This document shows positions 1 through 6,957 of a stretch of 11,363 nucleotides of DNA, in pieces (the first letter of the stretch is position 1; each line of letters opens with the position of its first letter). A program made the position numbers and the translations under genes. The DNA comes from an uncultured Holophagaceae bacterium (GTDB taxonomy: Bacteria > Acidobacteriota > Holophagae > Holophagales > Holophagaceae), in assembly GCA_903890595.1 (NCBI GenBank), contig CAITBU010000134.1, positions 1-11,363 of the forward strand. The letters run 5' to 3'. Below the pieces are notes generated by a model. It was not told the origin of the DNA. It saw only the letters and a program-made list of their open reading frames with translations, and searched no databases.

Positions 1-336
1 GGTGGTGCCGTTCAGGGACGCGATGACCGGGACGGCCACGGCAGCCTTGATGCGGCGGATCTGCTCGAGGTAGTGCTCAGGACCGAGGCGGTAGTCCTCG
101 GCCTGGGGGAAGTAGGAGATGGCCTCGGCGTTGGCGTTGGCGTGCAGCTCCAGGTCCATGAGGGTGCCCTGTTCCTCACGGGTGATCTGCTCCTCGAACA
201 GCGAGTGCATGACGATGGCCGAGGCGCCGGCGTCTTCGAGGCGCTTGACCATGCCCATGTCATCGACCAGCGGGGAGGCCCCCGCCATCAGGGGATGGGC
301 CAGCTGGAGTCCCAGGTAAGAAGTCTTGAGATCCAT
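1..336 (-). CDS. Dihydroorotate dehydrogenase-like protein (N-terminal 112 residues, truncated by window edge)
   Basis: The reading frame is open from an ATG at 336 down to base 1, so only the N-terminal 112 residues are visible. The protein begins MDLKTSYLGLQLAHPLMAGA, followed by SPLVDDMGMVKRLEDAGASA. This is the start of an FMN-binding TIM barrel of the PyrD/dihydroorotate-dehydrogenase superfamily (strand 1 with the PLMAGASPL signature). A later strand, AVAVPVIASLNGTT, reaches the edge. A GAGG ribosome-binding site lies 6 bases before the ATG and overlaps the nifJ stop codon. The gap to nifJ is 7 bases, so the two are almost certainly co-transcribed and probably translationally coupled. 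From general knowledge, such DHOD-like proteins are often found beside pyruvate:ferredoxin oxidoreductase genes, which argues for a redox role rather than pyrimidine synthesis. The catalytic base and Fe-S or FMN residues lie outside the window, so the substrate cannot be judged. Confidence 0.85.
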   Translation of the reverse strand, partial: MDLKTSYLGLQLAHPLMAGASPLVDDMGMVKRLEDAGASAIVMHSLFEEQITREEQGTLMDLELHANANAEAISYFPQAEDYRLGPEHYLEQIRRIKAAVAVPVIASLNGTT

Positions 337-343
337 GGCTGCC

Positions 344-3300
344 TCAGCTTTCCTTGGGGGTCACGGTCAGCTTGGAGAGCTGCTCGTAGACGGAGTACCG
401 GTTGGAGACTTCGTGCTGGGACTGGGCCAGCAGCTTCTTGAAGTGCTCGGGGTTCTGCTGCTCGATCATCCGGTAGCGGGTCTCGTTGCGGACGTACTCG
501 CCGAGGGTGACCTTGGGGGCGCCGGAGTCCATCTGGAGCGGGTTCAGGCCCGCATCGGCGCGGCGGGGATCGAAGCGGAACAGCGGCCAGTGGCCGGAGT
601 CCACCGCGAGCTTCTGCTGGTCGCAGCCGTTGGCCATGTCGTAGCCGTGGGCGATGCAGTGGCTGTAGGCAATGATGATGCTGGGGCCCTTGTAGGACTC
701 GGCCTCGTGGAAGGCCTTCACGGTCTGGGCGTCGCGGAAGCCGAAGGCGACCTTGGCCACGTAGATGCCGCCGTAGCTCATGGCGATCATGCCCAGATCC
801 TTCTTGGGCATGCTCTTGCCGGCCATGGCGAACTTGGCGCCGGCGCCCATGGGCGTGGACTTGGAGGCCTGGCCGCCGGTGTTCGAGTACACCTCGGTGT
901 CGAGCACCAGGACGTTGACGTTGCGGCCAGTGGCGAGGACGTGGTCCAGGCCGCCGTAGCCGATGTCATAGGCCCAACCGTCGCCACCCACGATCCAGAC
1001 GCTCTTGTCGACGAGGTAGTCGGCGATGTCCAGGAGCATCTTCGCTTCGGGCTGCGCCAGGAGGCGAACCTTCTGCTTGAGGATCTCCACCCGCTCGCGC
1101 TGGGCCTTGATCCCGGCTTCGTTGGTCTGGTCGGCGGTGGCGATGCCGGTGATGAGCTCATCGCCTAGGGTGGCCGACAGACGGTGCATCAGCTCCAGGG
1201 CGAACTCCTGGTGCTTGTCTACCGAGAGGCGCAGGCCCAGGCCGAACTCCGCATTGTCTTCGAAGAGGCTGTTGGCCCAGGCGGGCCCGCGGCCATCGCG
1301 GTTCTTGGTGTAGGGCGTGGTGGGCAGGTTGCCACCGTAGATGCTGGAGCAGCCCGTGGCGTTGGCGATGAGGGTGCGGTCGCCGAAGAGCTGGGTGAGG
1401 AGCTTGATGTAGGGGGTCTCGCCGCAGCCGGAGCAGGCGCCGGAGAACTCGAAGAGCGGCTCGAGGAACTGGCTGCCCTTCATGTCCAGCTTCACCGTGG
1501 TGCGGTCCACTTCCGGGAGGTCCAGGAAGAACTTGAAGTTGGCGGCCTCGGCCTCGCGCAGGGGAGCCTGGGCGACCATGTCGATGGCCTTGTGCTTGGG
1601 GTTGCTCTTGTCCTTGGCAGGGCAGACTTCCACGCAGAGGTTGCAGCCGGTGCAGTCCTCGGGAGCCACCTGCAGGGAGTACTTCTGGCCCTTGTACTCG
1701 GCACCCTTGTAGTCGACGGCCTTGAAGGTCGCGGGGGCTCCGGCGAGGGCAGCGGGGTCATAGACCTTGGCCCGGATGGCGGCGTGGGGGCAGACCATCA
1801 CGCACTTGTTGCACTGGATGCAGATGCCGGCGTCCCACTCGGGGATCTCGAGCGCAATGTTGCGCTTCTCCCACTTGGTGGTGCCGACCGGCCAGGTGCC
1901 GTCGATGGGGAAGGCGCTGACGGGCAGGAGGTCGCCCTTGCCTTCCATCATCACGGCGCTGACGCGCTTGATGAACTCGGGGGCCTCGGTGGGCACCGTG
2001 GGGGGCCGCACGCGGGTGGAGGAGGCAGCGGCGGGGACGGCCACTTCGTAGAGGTTGGCCAGGGTCTCATCCACGGCGTGGAAGTTCTGCTGGACGACCG
2101 CATCACCCTTCTTGCCGTAGGTCTTCTTGATGGCCTTCTTGATCTGGGCGATGGCCTCCTCGCGGGGCAGCACGCCGGAGATGGCGAAGAAGCAGGTCTG
2201 CATGATGGTGTTGATGCGCACGCCCATGCCGGTGTTCTTGGCCACTTCGTAGGCATCGATGACGTAGAACTTCAGCTGCTTGCTGGCGATGGCTTCCTGC
2301 ACTTCCTGGGGCAGGGTCTCCCACACGGCATCCTTGCCGTAGGGGGTGTTCAGCAGGAAGGTGGCACCGTGCACCGCCGTCTCGAGCATCTCGTACTTCT
2401 CGAGGAAGCTGGTCTGGTGGCAGGCGATGAAGTTGGCCTTGGTCACCAGGTAGGCGCTGCGGATGGGGCGGGGCCCGAAGCGCAGGTGGCTGATGGTGAT
2501 GGCACCGGACTTCTTGGAGTCGTAGACGAAGTAGCCCTGGCCGAAGTTGGGGGTCTCCTCGGCGATGATCTTGATGGAGTTCTTATTGGCACCCACGGTG
2601 CCGTCAGCGCCCAGGCCGTAGAAGAGGGCGCGGGTCACATCGGCCGGCTCCACATCGAAGCTGGCGTCGTAGGGCAGGGAGGTGTGGCTGACGTCGTCCA
2701 CGATGCCGATGGTGAAGCTGTTCTTCGGCTGGTCCTTCTCCAGGTTCTCGTACACGGCCTTGACCATGGCCGGGGTGAACTCCTTGGAGGAGAGGCCGTA
2801 GCGGCCGCCCACGATCTTCGGGTTGAGGGTGGTGTAGCCCTGCTCCCGGCCCTCGTGCAGGGCGGCGATGACTTCCAGGTGCATGGGCTCGGCGGGAGCA
2901 CCCGGCTCCTTGCAGCGGTCCAGCACGGCCAGCTTCTTGACGGAGGCGGGCAGGGCGCGGACGAACTCGGGAATGGCGAAGGGCCTGAACAGCCGGACCT
3001 TCAGGACGCCGATCTTCTCACCCTGCTTGAGGGCGTGCTCGACGTACTCGTGGGTGGTGTCGCAGCCGGAGCCCATGATGATGACGACGCGCTCGGCCTC
3101 GGGGTGCCCGTAGTAGTCGTAGAGGCGGTAGTTGCGGCCGGTGAGCGCACCGAAGCGGTCCATCTCCTGCTGCACGATGGCGGGGCAGGCGGCGTAGTAG
3201 GCGTTGCAGGCCTCGCGGGCCTGGAAGAAGGTGTCCGGGTTCTGGGCCGTGCCGCGAATGACCGGGGCGTCGGGGGTCAGGGCCAGGGTGCGGAACTGGG

Positions 3301-3904
3301 CGACGAGCTCGTCGGGCACCATGTGGCGGAGGTCCTCGTCGGTGAGGATCTCGATCTTGGCGACCTCGTGGCTGGTGCGGAAGCCGTCGAAGAAGTGCAG
3401 GAAGGGGATGCGGGCCTTCAGGGTCGCGGCGTGGCAGATGGCGGCGAAGTCATGGGCCTGCTGCACGCTCTCGGAGCTCAGCATGGCGAAGCCGGTCATG
3501 CGGCAGGACATCACGTCGGAGTGGTCGCCGAAGATGCTCAGGGCGTGGGTGGCCAGGGTGCGGGCGCTGACGTGCATGCAGAAGGGCGTCAGCTCGCCGG
3601 CGATCTTGTACATGTTCGGGATCATCAGGAGCAGGCCCTGGGACGCCGTGAAGGTCGTGGTGAGGCTGCCGGCCTGGAGGGCGCCGTGGACCGCGCCAGC
3701 GGCGCCGCCCTCGGACTGCATCTCGATGACCGAGGGGATGGTCTTCCAGACGTTCATCTTCCCCTGGGAGCTCCACTCATCCGCCCACTCGCCCATGTTG
3801 GAGGAGGGCGTGATGGGATAGATGGCGATGACCTCGCTGAGGCGATGGGCGACCGAGGCGGTGGCCTCGTTGCCATCCAGGGTCTTCATGACACGCTTGC
3901 TCAT
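344..3904 (-). CDS. nifJ: Pyruvate:ferredoxin (flavodoxin) oxidoreductase, single-chain homodimeric type
   Basis: This enzyme oxidises pyruvate with CoA to acetyl-CoA and CO2 and passes the electrons to ferredoxin or flavodoxin in the cytoplasm. At 1186 residues it has the usual full length of single-chain PFOR. Domain I carries the pyruvate/thiamine pocket residues T32 (in YPITPSS), E65 and R115. Two 4Fe-4S ferredoxin motifs follow: CIQCNKCVMVCP (C695, C698, C701, C705) and CTGCNLCVEVCP (C751, C754, C757, C761). The third cluster is expected to use C824 and C827 (CSGCGETPY) and a late cysteine near C1083 (SHCIAHGYD). The thiamine-diphosphate motif GDGWAYDIGYGG begins at about residue 974, followed by YSNTGGQ. 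The start is supported by GGAAGGAG seven bases upstream of the ATG. It follows the HHE-Nfn gene by 111 bases and precedes the DHOD-like gene by 7. No frameshift or missing key residue was seen. The identification is secure; direction in vivo (oxidation or pyruvate synthesis) is not. Confidence 0.97.
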   Translation of the reverse strand: MSKRVMKTLDGNEATASVAHRLSEVIAIYPITPSSNMGEWADEWSSQGKMNVWKTIPSVIEMQSEGGAAGAVHGALQAGSLTTTFTASQGLLLMIPNMYKIAGELTPFCMHVSARTLATHALSIFGDHSDVMSCRMTGFAMLSSESVQQAHDFAAICHAATLKARIPFLHFFDGFRTSHEVAKIEILTDEDLRHMVPDELVAQFRTLALTPDAPVIRGTAQNPDTFFQAREACNAYYAACPAIVQQEMDRFGALTGRNYRLYDYYGHPEAERVVIIMGSGCDTTHEYVEHALKQGEKIGVLKVRLFRPFAIPEFVRALPASVKKLAVLDRCKEPGAPAEPMHLEVIAALHEGREQGYTTLNPKIVGGRYGLSSKEFTPAMVKAVYENLEKDQPKNSFTIGIVDDVSHTSLPYDASFDVEPADVTRALFYGLGADGTVGANKNSIKIIAEETPNFGQGYFVYDSKKSGAITISHLRFGPRPIRSAYLVTKANFIACHQTSFLEKYEMLETAVHGATFLLNTPYGKDAVWETLPQEVQEAIASKQLKFYVIDAYEVAKNTGMGVRINTIMQTCFFAISGVLPREEAIAQIKKAIKKTYGKKGDAVVQQNFHAVDETLANLYEVAVPAAASSTRVRPPTVPTEAPEFIKRVSAVMMEGKGDLLPVSAFPIDGTWPVGTTKWEKRNIALEIPEWDAGICIQCNKCVMVCPHAAIRAKVYDPAALAGAPATFKAVDYKGAEYKGQKYSLQVAPEDCTGCNLCVEVCPAKDKSNPKHKAIDMVAQAPLREAEAANFKFFLDLPEVDRTTVKLDMKGSQFLEPLFEFSGACSGCGETPYIKLLTQLFGDRTLIANATGCSSIYGGNLPTTPYTKNRDGRGPAWANSLFEDNAEFGLGLRLSVDKHQEFALELMHRLSATLGDELITGIATADQTNEAGIKAQRERVEILKQKVRLLAQPEAKMLLDIADYLVDKSVWIVGGDGWAYDIGYGGLDHVLATGRNVNVLVLDTEVYSNTGGQASKSTPMGAGAKFAMAGKSMPKKDLGMIAMSYGGIYVAKVAFGFRDAQTVKAFHEAESYKGPSIIIAYSHCIAHGYDMANGCDQQKLAVDSGHWPLFRFDPRRADAGLNPLQMDSGAPKVTLGEYVRNETRYRMIEQQNPEHFKKLLAQSQHEVSNRYSVYEQLSKLTVTPKES

Positions 3905-3940
3905 GGTGCACTCCTTCCGGGCTGTTCGGACGGACCCGGG

Positions 3941-4015
3941 GTTTAGGTATCAGGACAGGTATCCGACCCGTTTATGATACATGATGAATAGGTCAAGTTC
4001 GATACATTACTGCTG
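3941..4015 (-). promoter_or_regulatory. AT-rich upstream region of nifJ with four GTATC/GATAC elements
   Basis: The gap between the HHE-Nfn gene and nifJ is much more AT-rich than the surrounding coding DNA. On the plus strand it holds GTATC at 3947-3951 and 3959-3963 (part of a 7-base direct repeat AGGTATC with a 12-base period) and GATAC at 3976-3980 and 4001-4005. The middle pair forms an inverted repeat with a 12-base spacer. On the minus strand, TTGACA (4014-4019, overlapping the upstream stop codon) and TTGACC (3991-3996) resemble -35 boxes, but neither has a convincing -10 at 16-18 bases. No terminator was seen, so nifJ may be both co-transcribed with the gene before it and driven from here. 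The regulator is unknown. Confidence 0.4.
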
Positions 4016-6793
4016 TCAAGATGCGGACACAGCCTCGCCCATGAGGCGCTTCTGGATGGCCGCAGCTGCGCGGCGACCCTGGCCCATGGCCAGGATGACG
4101 GTGGCGCCACCGGTGATGACGTCGCCTCCGGCATAGACACCGGGAATGGTGGTCTCGCCGGTTTCCTCGTCCACCACCACCACCCCGCCCTTGAGGGTCT
4201 TGAGGCCCTTTTCGGTCATGGCGATGAGGGGGTTCACGTCGAAGCCCAGGGCCACCACGAGGGTCTCGCAGGGGATCATGATGCGTTCGTCGGTCATCTT
4301 GGGGCTGCGGCGGCCATCGGGGCCGGGCTCGCCCAGCTCCATCACGGCGCACTCGGCGTGGGTCATCCAGCCCTTTTCATTGCCATGGAGCTGCACGGGA
4401 GTGGTGAGGAACTTGAACTCGACTCCCTCCTCGTGCGCGTGCTCGAGCTCCTCGCCGCGGGCGGTGCTCTCCTTGATGGTGCGGCGGTAGACGATGGTCA
4501 CATGCTCGGCACCCATGCGGCGGGCGGCACGGGCGGCGTCCATGGCGGTGTTGCCAGCGCCCACGATGATGACATTCTTCCCGACGGTCACGGGGGTGCC
4601 GTAGTTCGGGAAGAGGTCGGCGCGCATGAGGTTGATGCGGGTGAGGAACTCGTTGGCGGTGTAGACGCCCTTGAACTCTTCGCCAGGGATACCGGTCATC
4701 TTGGGCAGGCCAGCGCCGGTGCCCATGAAGATGGCATCGTTGTCCTTGCGGAGGTCTTCGAGGGTCATGCTGCGGCCCACCAGGGTGTTCATGACGAAGG
4801 TCACGCCCAGGCGGCGGAGGGTGTCCACTTCCTGGTCCACGATCTTGTTGGGCAGGCGGAACTCAGGGATGCCGTAGAGCATCACGCCGCCGGGCTTGTG
4901 GAAGGCGTCATAGACCGTGACGCTGTGGCCCTTCTTGACCAGCTCGCCGGCCACGGTGAGGCCCGCAGGGCCGGCACCGATGACGGCCACCTTCTTGCCG
5001 GTGGGGGGCTCGATGGGGGGCAGCTCGGTGGAGCCCAGCATGGAGTCCGCCGCGAAGCGCTCCAGGCGGCCGATGGAGACGGGCTGGCCCTTGATGCCGA
5101 TGACGCACTTGATCTCGCACTGCTTTTCCTGCGGGCAGACGCGGCCGCAGACGGAGCCGAGGGAGGAGCTCTGCTTGATGATGCGGGCCGCGCCCTGGGC
5201 GTTGTCCCGGACGATCTCCATGAGGAAGGAGGGAATGTCGATGCTCACGGGGCAGCCATCGATGCAGGCGGGGTGCTTGCACATGATGCAGCGGGCGGCC
5301 TCCAGCTTGGCCTGCTCGGCGGAGAGCCCGAGGCTCACCTCGTCGAAGTTGCACACCCGCAGCTCAGGCGGCTGGCAGGCCATCTCCTGGCGGGGGATCT
5401 TCATCTTCTGGCTGGGCTTGATGGTCTCGAGGGAGAGGTTCTTCCAGTCCAGGTCGGTGACGGGCTCATTGAGGTACTGGGAGTAGTCCACGGGGCCCGT
5501 GGCGGCCACGCGGCCGATCTTGCAGTCCTCGGGGCTGCAGGCGTCCTTCTCCTCGGCCTTGTACCAGTCCTGCCGCATGCGCAGCATGTTGAAGTCCACC
5601 TTGTGGCCGTCGAAGTCGGGGCCGTCGAAGCAGGCGAACTTGACCTCGCCACCCACGCTCACGCGACAGCCACCGCACATGCCGGTGCCGTCCACCATGA
5701 GGGCGTTGAGGCTCACCAGGGTGAAGATGTCGTGGGGCTTCGTCAGGTCGGCGACGGCGCGCATCATGGGCAGGGGGCCCACGGCGACCACCTGGGCGAC
5801 GGGCTCCCGGGCGATGATGTCCTTGAGGGCGTCGGTGACCAGGCCCTTGCGGCCCAGGCTGCCGTCGTCTGTGGTGACGATGAGCTCGGCGGAGGCGGCA
5901 CCCAGCTCATCGGCCAGGAGGACGCGCTCAGCGCTGCGGCCACCCAGGATGGTGATGACCCGGCGGCCCTTGGCGTGGAGCTCCTCGGCAGCGGGCAGGA
6001 TGGCGGCGGAACCGTAGCCACCGGCCATCAGAACGATGGTGCCTTCCTCCACGAGCTCGGTGGGGGCGCCCATGGGGCCAGCCACGGCGAAGAGGCGGTC
6101 GCCCGCGCTCAGCTTGCCCATGGCCTGGGTGGTGGAGCCCACTTCCTGCATGATGAAGTGGATGTAGCCCTTCCGGGCGTCGCCGCCGGCCAGGGTGAGG
6201 GGGATGCGCTCGCTCTCGGGGAAGGGAGCGACCATGAAGAACTGGCCGGGCTTGCGGCCCCGGGCCACCTGGGGGGCCTGCACGATGAAGGACCAGGTCT
6301 CAGGGGCGACCAGCTTCTTCTCGAGGATCAGGTAGCCGTCCTGGGTCTCGGCGTCGGAGCAGTAGAGGGAGCGGCCCTTGAGCAGGGGCAGCATGAGGTA
6401 TTCCTCGGCCTCGATGTGGTCCTGGATCAGGTCCACCAGGCGCTGGCCCAGGAGGGTGAGGGAGCGGGGGGAGCGGACCTGGCCCTCGTTGATCTCGGCC
6501 AGCAGCTGCAGGTTCAGGTCCCACATCTGGCGGTGGTCTTCATGGAGGCGCTGGTAGAGGGCCTCGGCGCCGAGCTCCTCCAGGAGGGGGAAGAGCTCCC
6601 GCTCCTCGGCCTCGTTGTGGGGCCTCAGGACCTCGTAGATCCAGCGGGCTCCCTGGTCGACACCAACCCAGTCCGAGGCCGCCAGGGCATCGGCCAGGCG
6701 CTTCAGGCGGCTCAGGGCCTCTTCGTGCGTCGCATGCCAGTTGGGCGTGGGCAGATTACCGGAACGGATCGCCTGAATGGACGAGTCGGACAT
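4016..6793 (-). CDS. Hemerythrin-like HHE domain fused to NfnA/NfnB-type (SudB/SudA-type) NAD(P)H:ferredoxin oxidoreductase
   Basis: One 925-residue chain joins three parts. Residues 1-140 are a four-helix HHE domain with H20/H23, HxxxE at H59-E63, H84/H87 and HxxxE at H126-E130. Residues 150-435 are a PyrK/NfnA/SudB-like FAD and NAD(H) module: RIPLTLAGGD, GPMGAPT, a glycine-rich AGGYGSAAILP, and a 2Fe-2S site in DGTGMCGGC (D368, C373, C376, C388), matching the Asp-plus-three-Cys ligation described for NfnA. Residues 465-925 are the NfnB/SudA/GltD-like half, with cysteine motifs at 502-514 and 549-563 for 4Fe-4S clusters, an FAD motif VIGAGPAGL (604-612), a second nucleotide motif VGAGNTAMDAA, and a C-terminal GGDVITGGATV. 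NfnAB reversibly couples NADH and reduced ferredoxin to NADP reduction; Sud enzymes act on polysulfide. Automatic annotation may call it glutamate synthase small subunit, but no GltB partner is here. GGAGG lies five bases before the ATG. The Nfn assignment is firm at family level; the HHE role is inference. Confidence 0.92.
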   Translation of the reverse strand: MSDSSIQAIRSGNLPTPNWHATHEEALSRLKRLADALAASDWVGVDQGARWIYEVLRPHNEAEERELFPLLEELGAEALYQRLHEDHRQMWDLNLQLLAEINEGQVRSPRSLTLLGQRLVDLIQDHIEAEEYLMLPLLKGRSLYCSDAETQDGYLILEKKLVAPETWSFIVQAPQVARGRKPGQFFMVAPFPESERIPLTLAGGDARKGYIHFIMQEVGSTTQAMGKLSAGDRLFAVAGPMGAPTELVEEGTIVLMAGGYGSAAILPAAEELHAKGRRVITILGGRSAERVLLADELGAASAELIVTTDDGSLGRKGLVTDALKDIIAREPVAQVVAVGPLPMMRAVADLTKPHDIFTLVSLNALMVDGTGMCGGCRVSVGGEVKFACFDGPDFDGHKVDFNMLRMRQDWYKAEEKDACSPEDCKIGRVAATGPVDYSQYLNEPVTDLDWKNLSLETIKPSQKMKIPRQEMACQPPELRVCNFDEVSLGLSAEQAKLEAARCIMCKHPACIDGCPVSIDIPSFLMEIVRDNAQGAARIIKQSSSLGSVCGRVCPQEKQCEIKCVIGIKGQPVSIGRLERFAADSMLGSTELPPIEPPTGKKVAVIGAGPAGLTVAGELVKKGHSVTVYDAFHKPGGVMLYGIPEFRLPNKIVDQEVDTLRRLGVTFVMNTLVGRSMTLEDLRKDNDAIFMGTGAGLPKMTGIPGEEFKGVYTANEFLTRINLMRADLFPNYGTPVTVGKNVIIVGAGNTAMDAARAARRMGAEHVTIVYRRTIKESTARGEELEHAHEEGVEFKFLTTPVQLHGNEKGWMTHAECAVMELGEPGPDGRRSPKMTDERIMIPCETLVVALGFDVNPLIAMTEKGLKTLKGGVVVVDEETGETTIPGVYAGGDVITGGATVILAMGQGRRAAAAIQKRLMGEAVSAS

Positions 6794-6818
6794 GGATGCC
6801 TCCAGATCCGTCCAGCAT

Positions 6819-6828
6819 GGGATATCCC
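6819..6828. repeat. 10-base perfect palindrome GGGATATCCC in the HHE-Nfn leader
   Basis: A perfect self-complementary decamer lies 26 bases upstream of the HHE-Nfn start codon, between the AT-rich stretch at 6830-6860 and the GGAGG ribosome-binding site. It could be a binding site for a dimeric regulator. A single 10-base palindrome is weak evidence by itself, and I do not recognise a known operator. Confidence 0.25.
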
Positions 6829-6847
6829 GCCTGCAAATTCTCTGTCT

Positions 6848-6892
6848 AAAAACCTATATGGGGCCGGTTGTGACCCTTGCCACATGGCCCCA
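6848..6892 (-). terminator. Probable terminator downstream of the hybrid histidine kinase
   Basis: Read on the minus strand, TGGGGCC (6886-6892) pairs with GGCCCCA (6859-6865), and an inner TGTG/CACA pair (6881-6884 with 6869-6872) extends the hairpin to 11 base pairs with a small internal loop. The sequence continues TATAGG and then a run of five T (6848-6852). The T-run starts six bases after the stem, which is not ideal. The position, after the kinase stop codon and before the HHE-Nfn gene, suits a terminator that insulates the two. The same structure could instead be part of the leader of the HHE-Nfn gene. The rest of the 164-base gap (6794-6957) shows no other gene and no convincing promoter. 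Confidence 0.4.
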
Positions 6893-6957
6893 GAGCAGTG
6901 GTGCTGCGGCCCTATGGAACTGAATCCAGCGGGCTTCAGGCCGTCCCGTAGCCACTC

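Noticed and set aside
1184..3946. 920-codon open frame on the plus strand opposite nifJ
   Set aside because: It is a shadow of GC-rich codon use in nifJ. The translation is low-complexity (Gly, Val, His, Asp, Leu-rich), matches no family, and the opposite strand encodes every PFOR motif.
3991..4019. TTGACA and TTGACC as a classical -35 box for nifJ
   Set aside because: No acceptable -10 hexamer lies at 16-18 bases from either; kept only as a general regulatory region.
4016..6793. Annotation as the small subunit of glutamate synthase (GltD)
   Set aside because: The C-terminal half is GltD-like, but the fused NfnA/SudB half with its DGTGMCGGC 2Fe-2S motif and the absence of a GltB gene nearby favour an Nfn/Sud-type enzyme.
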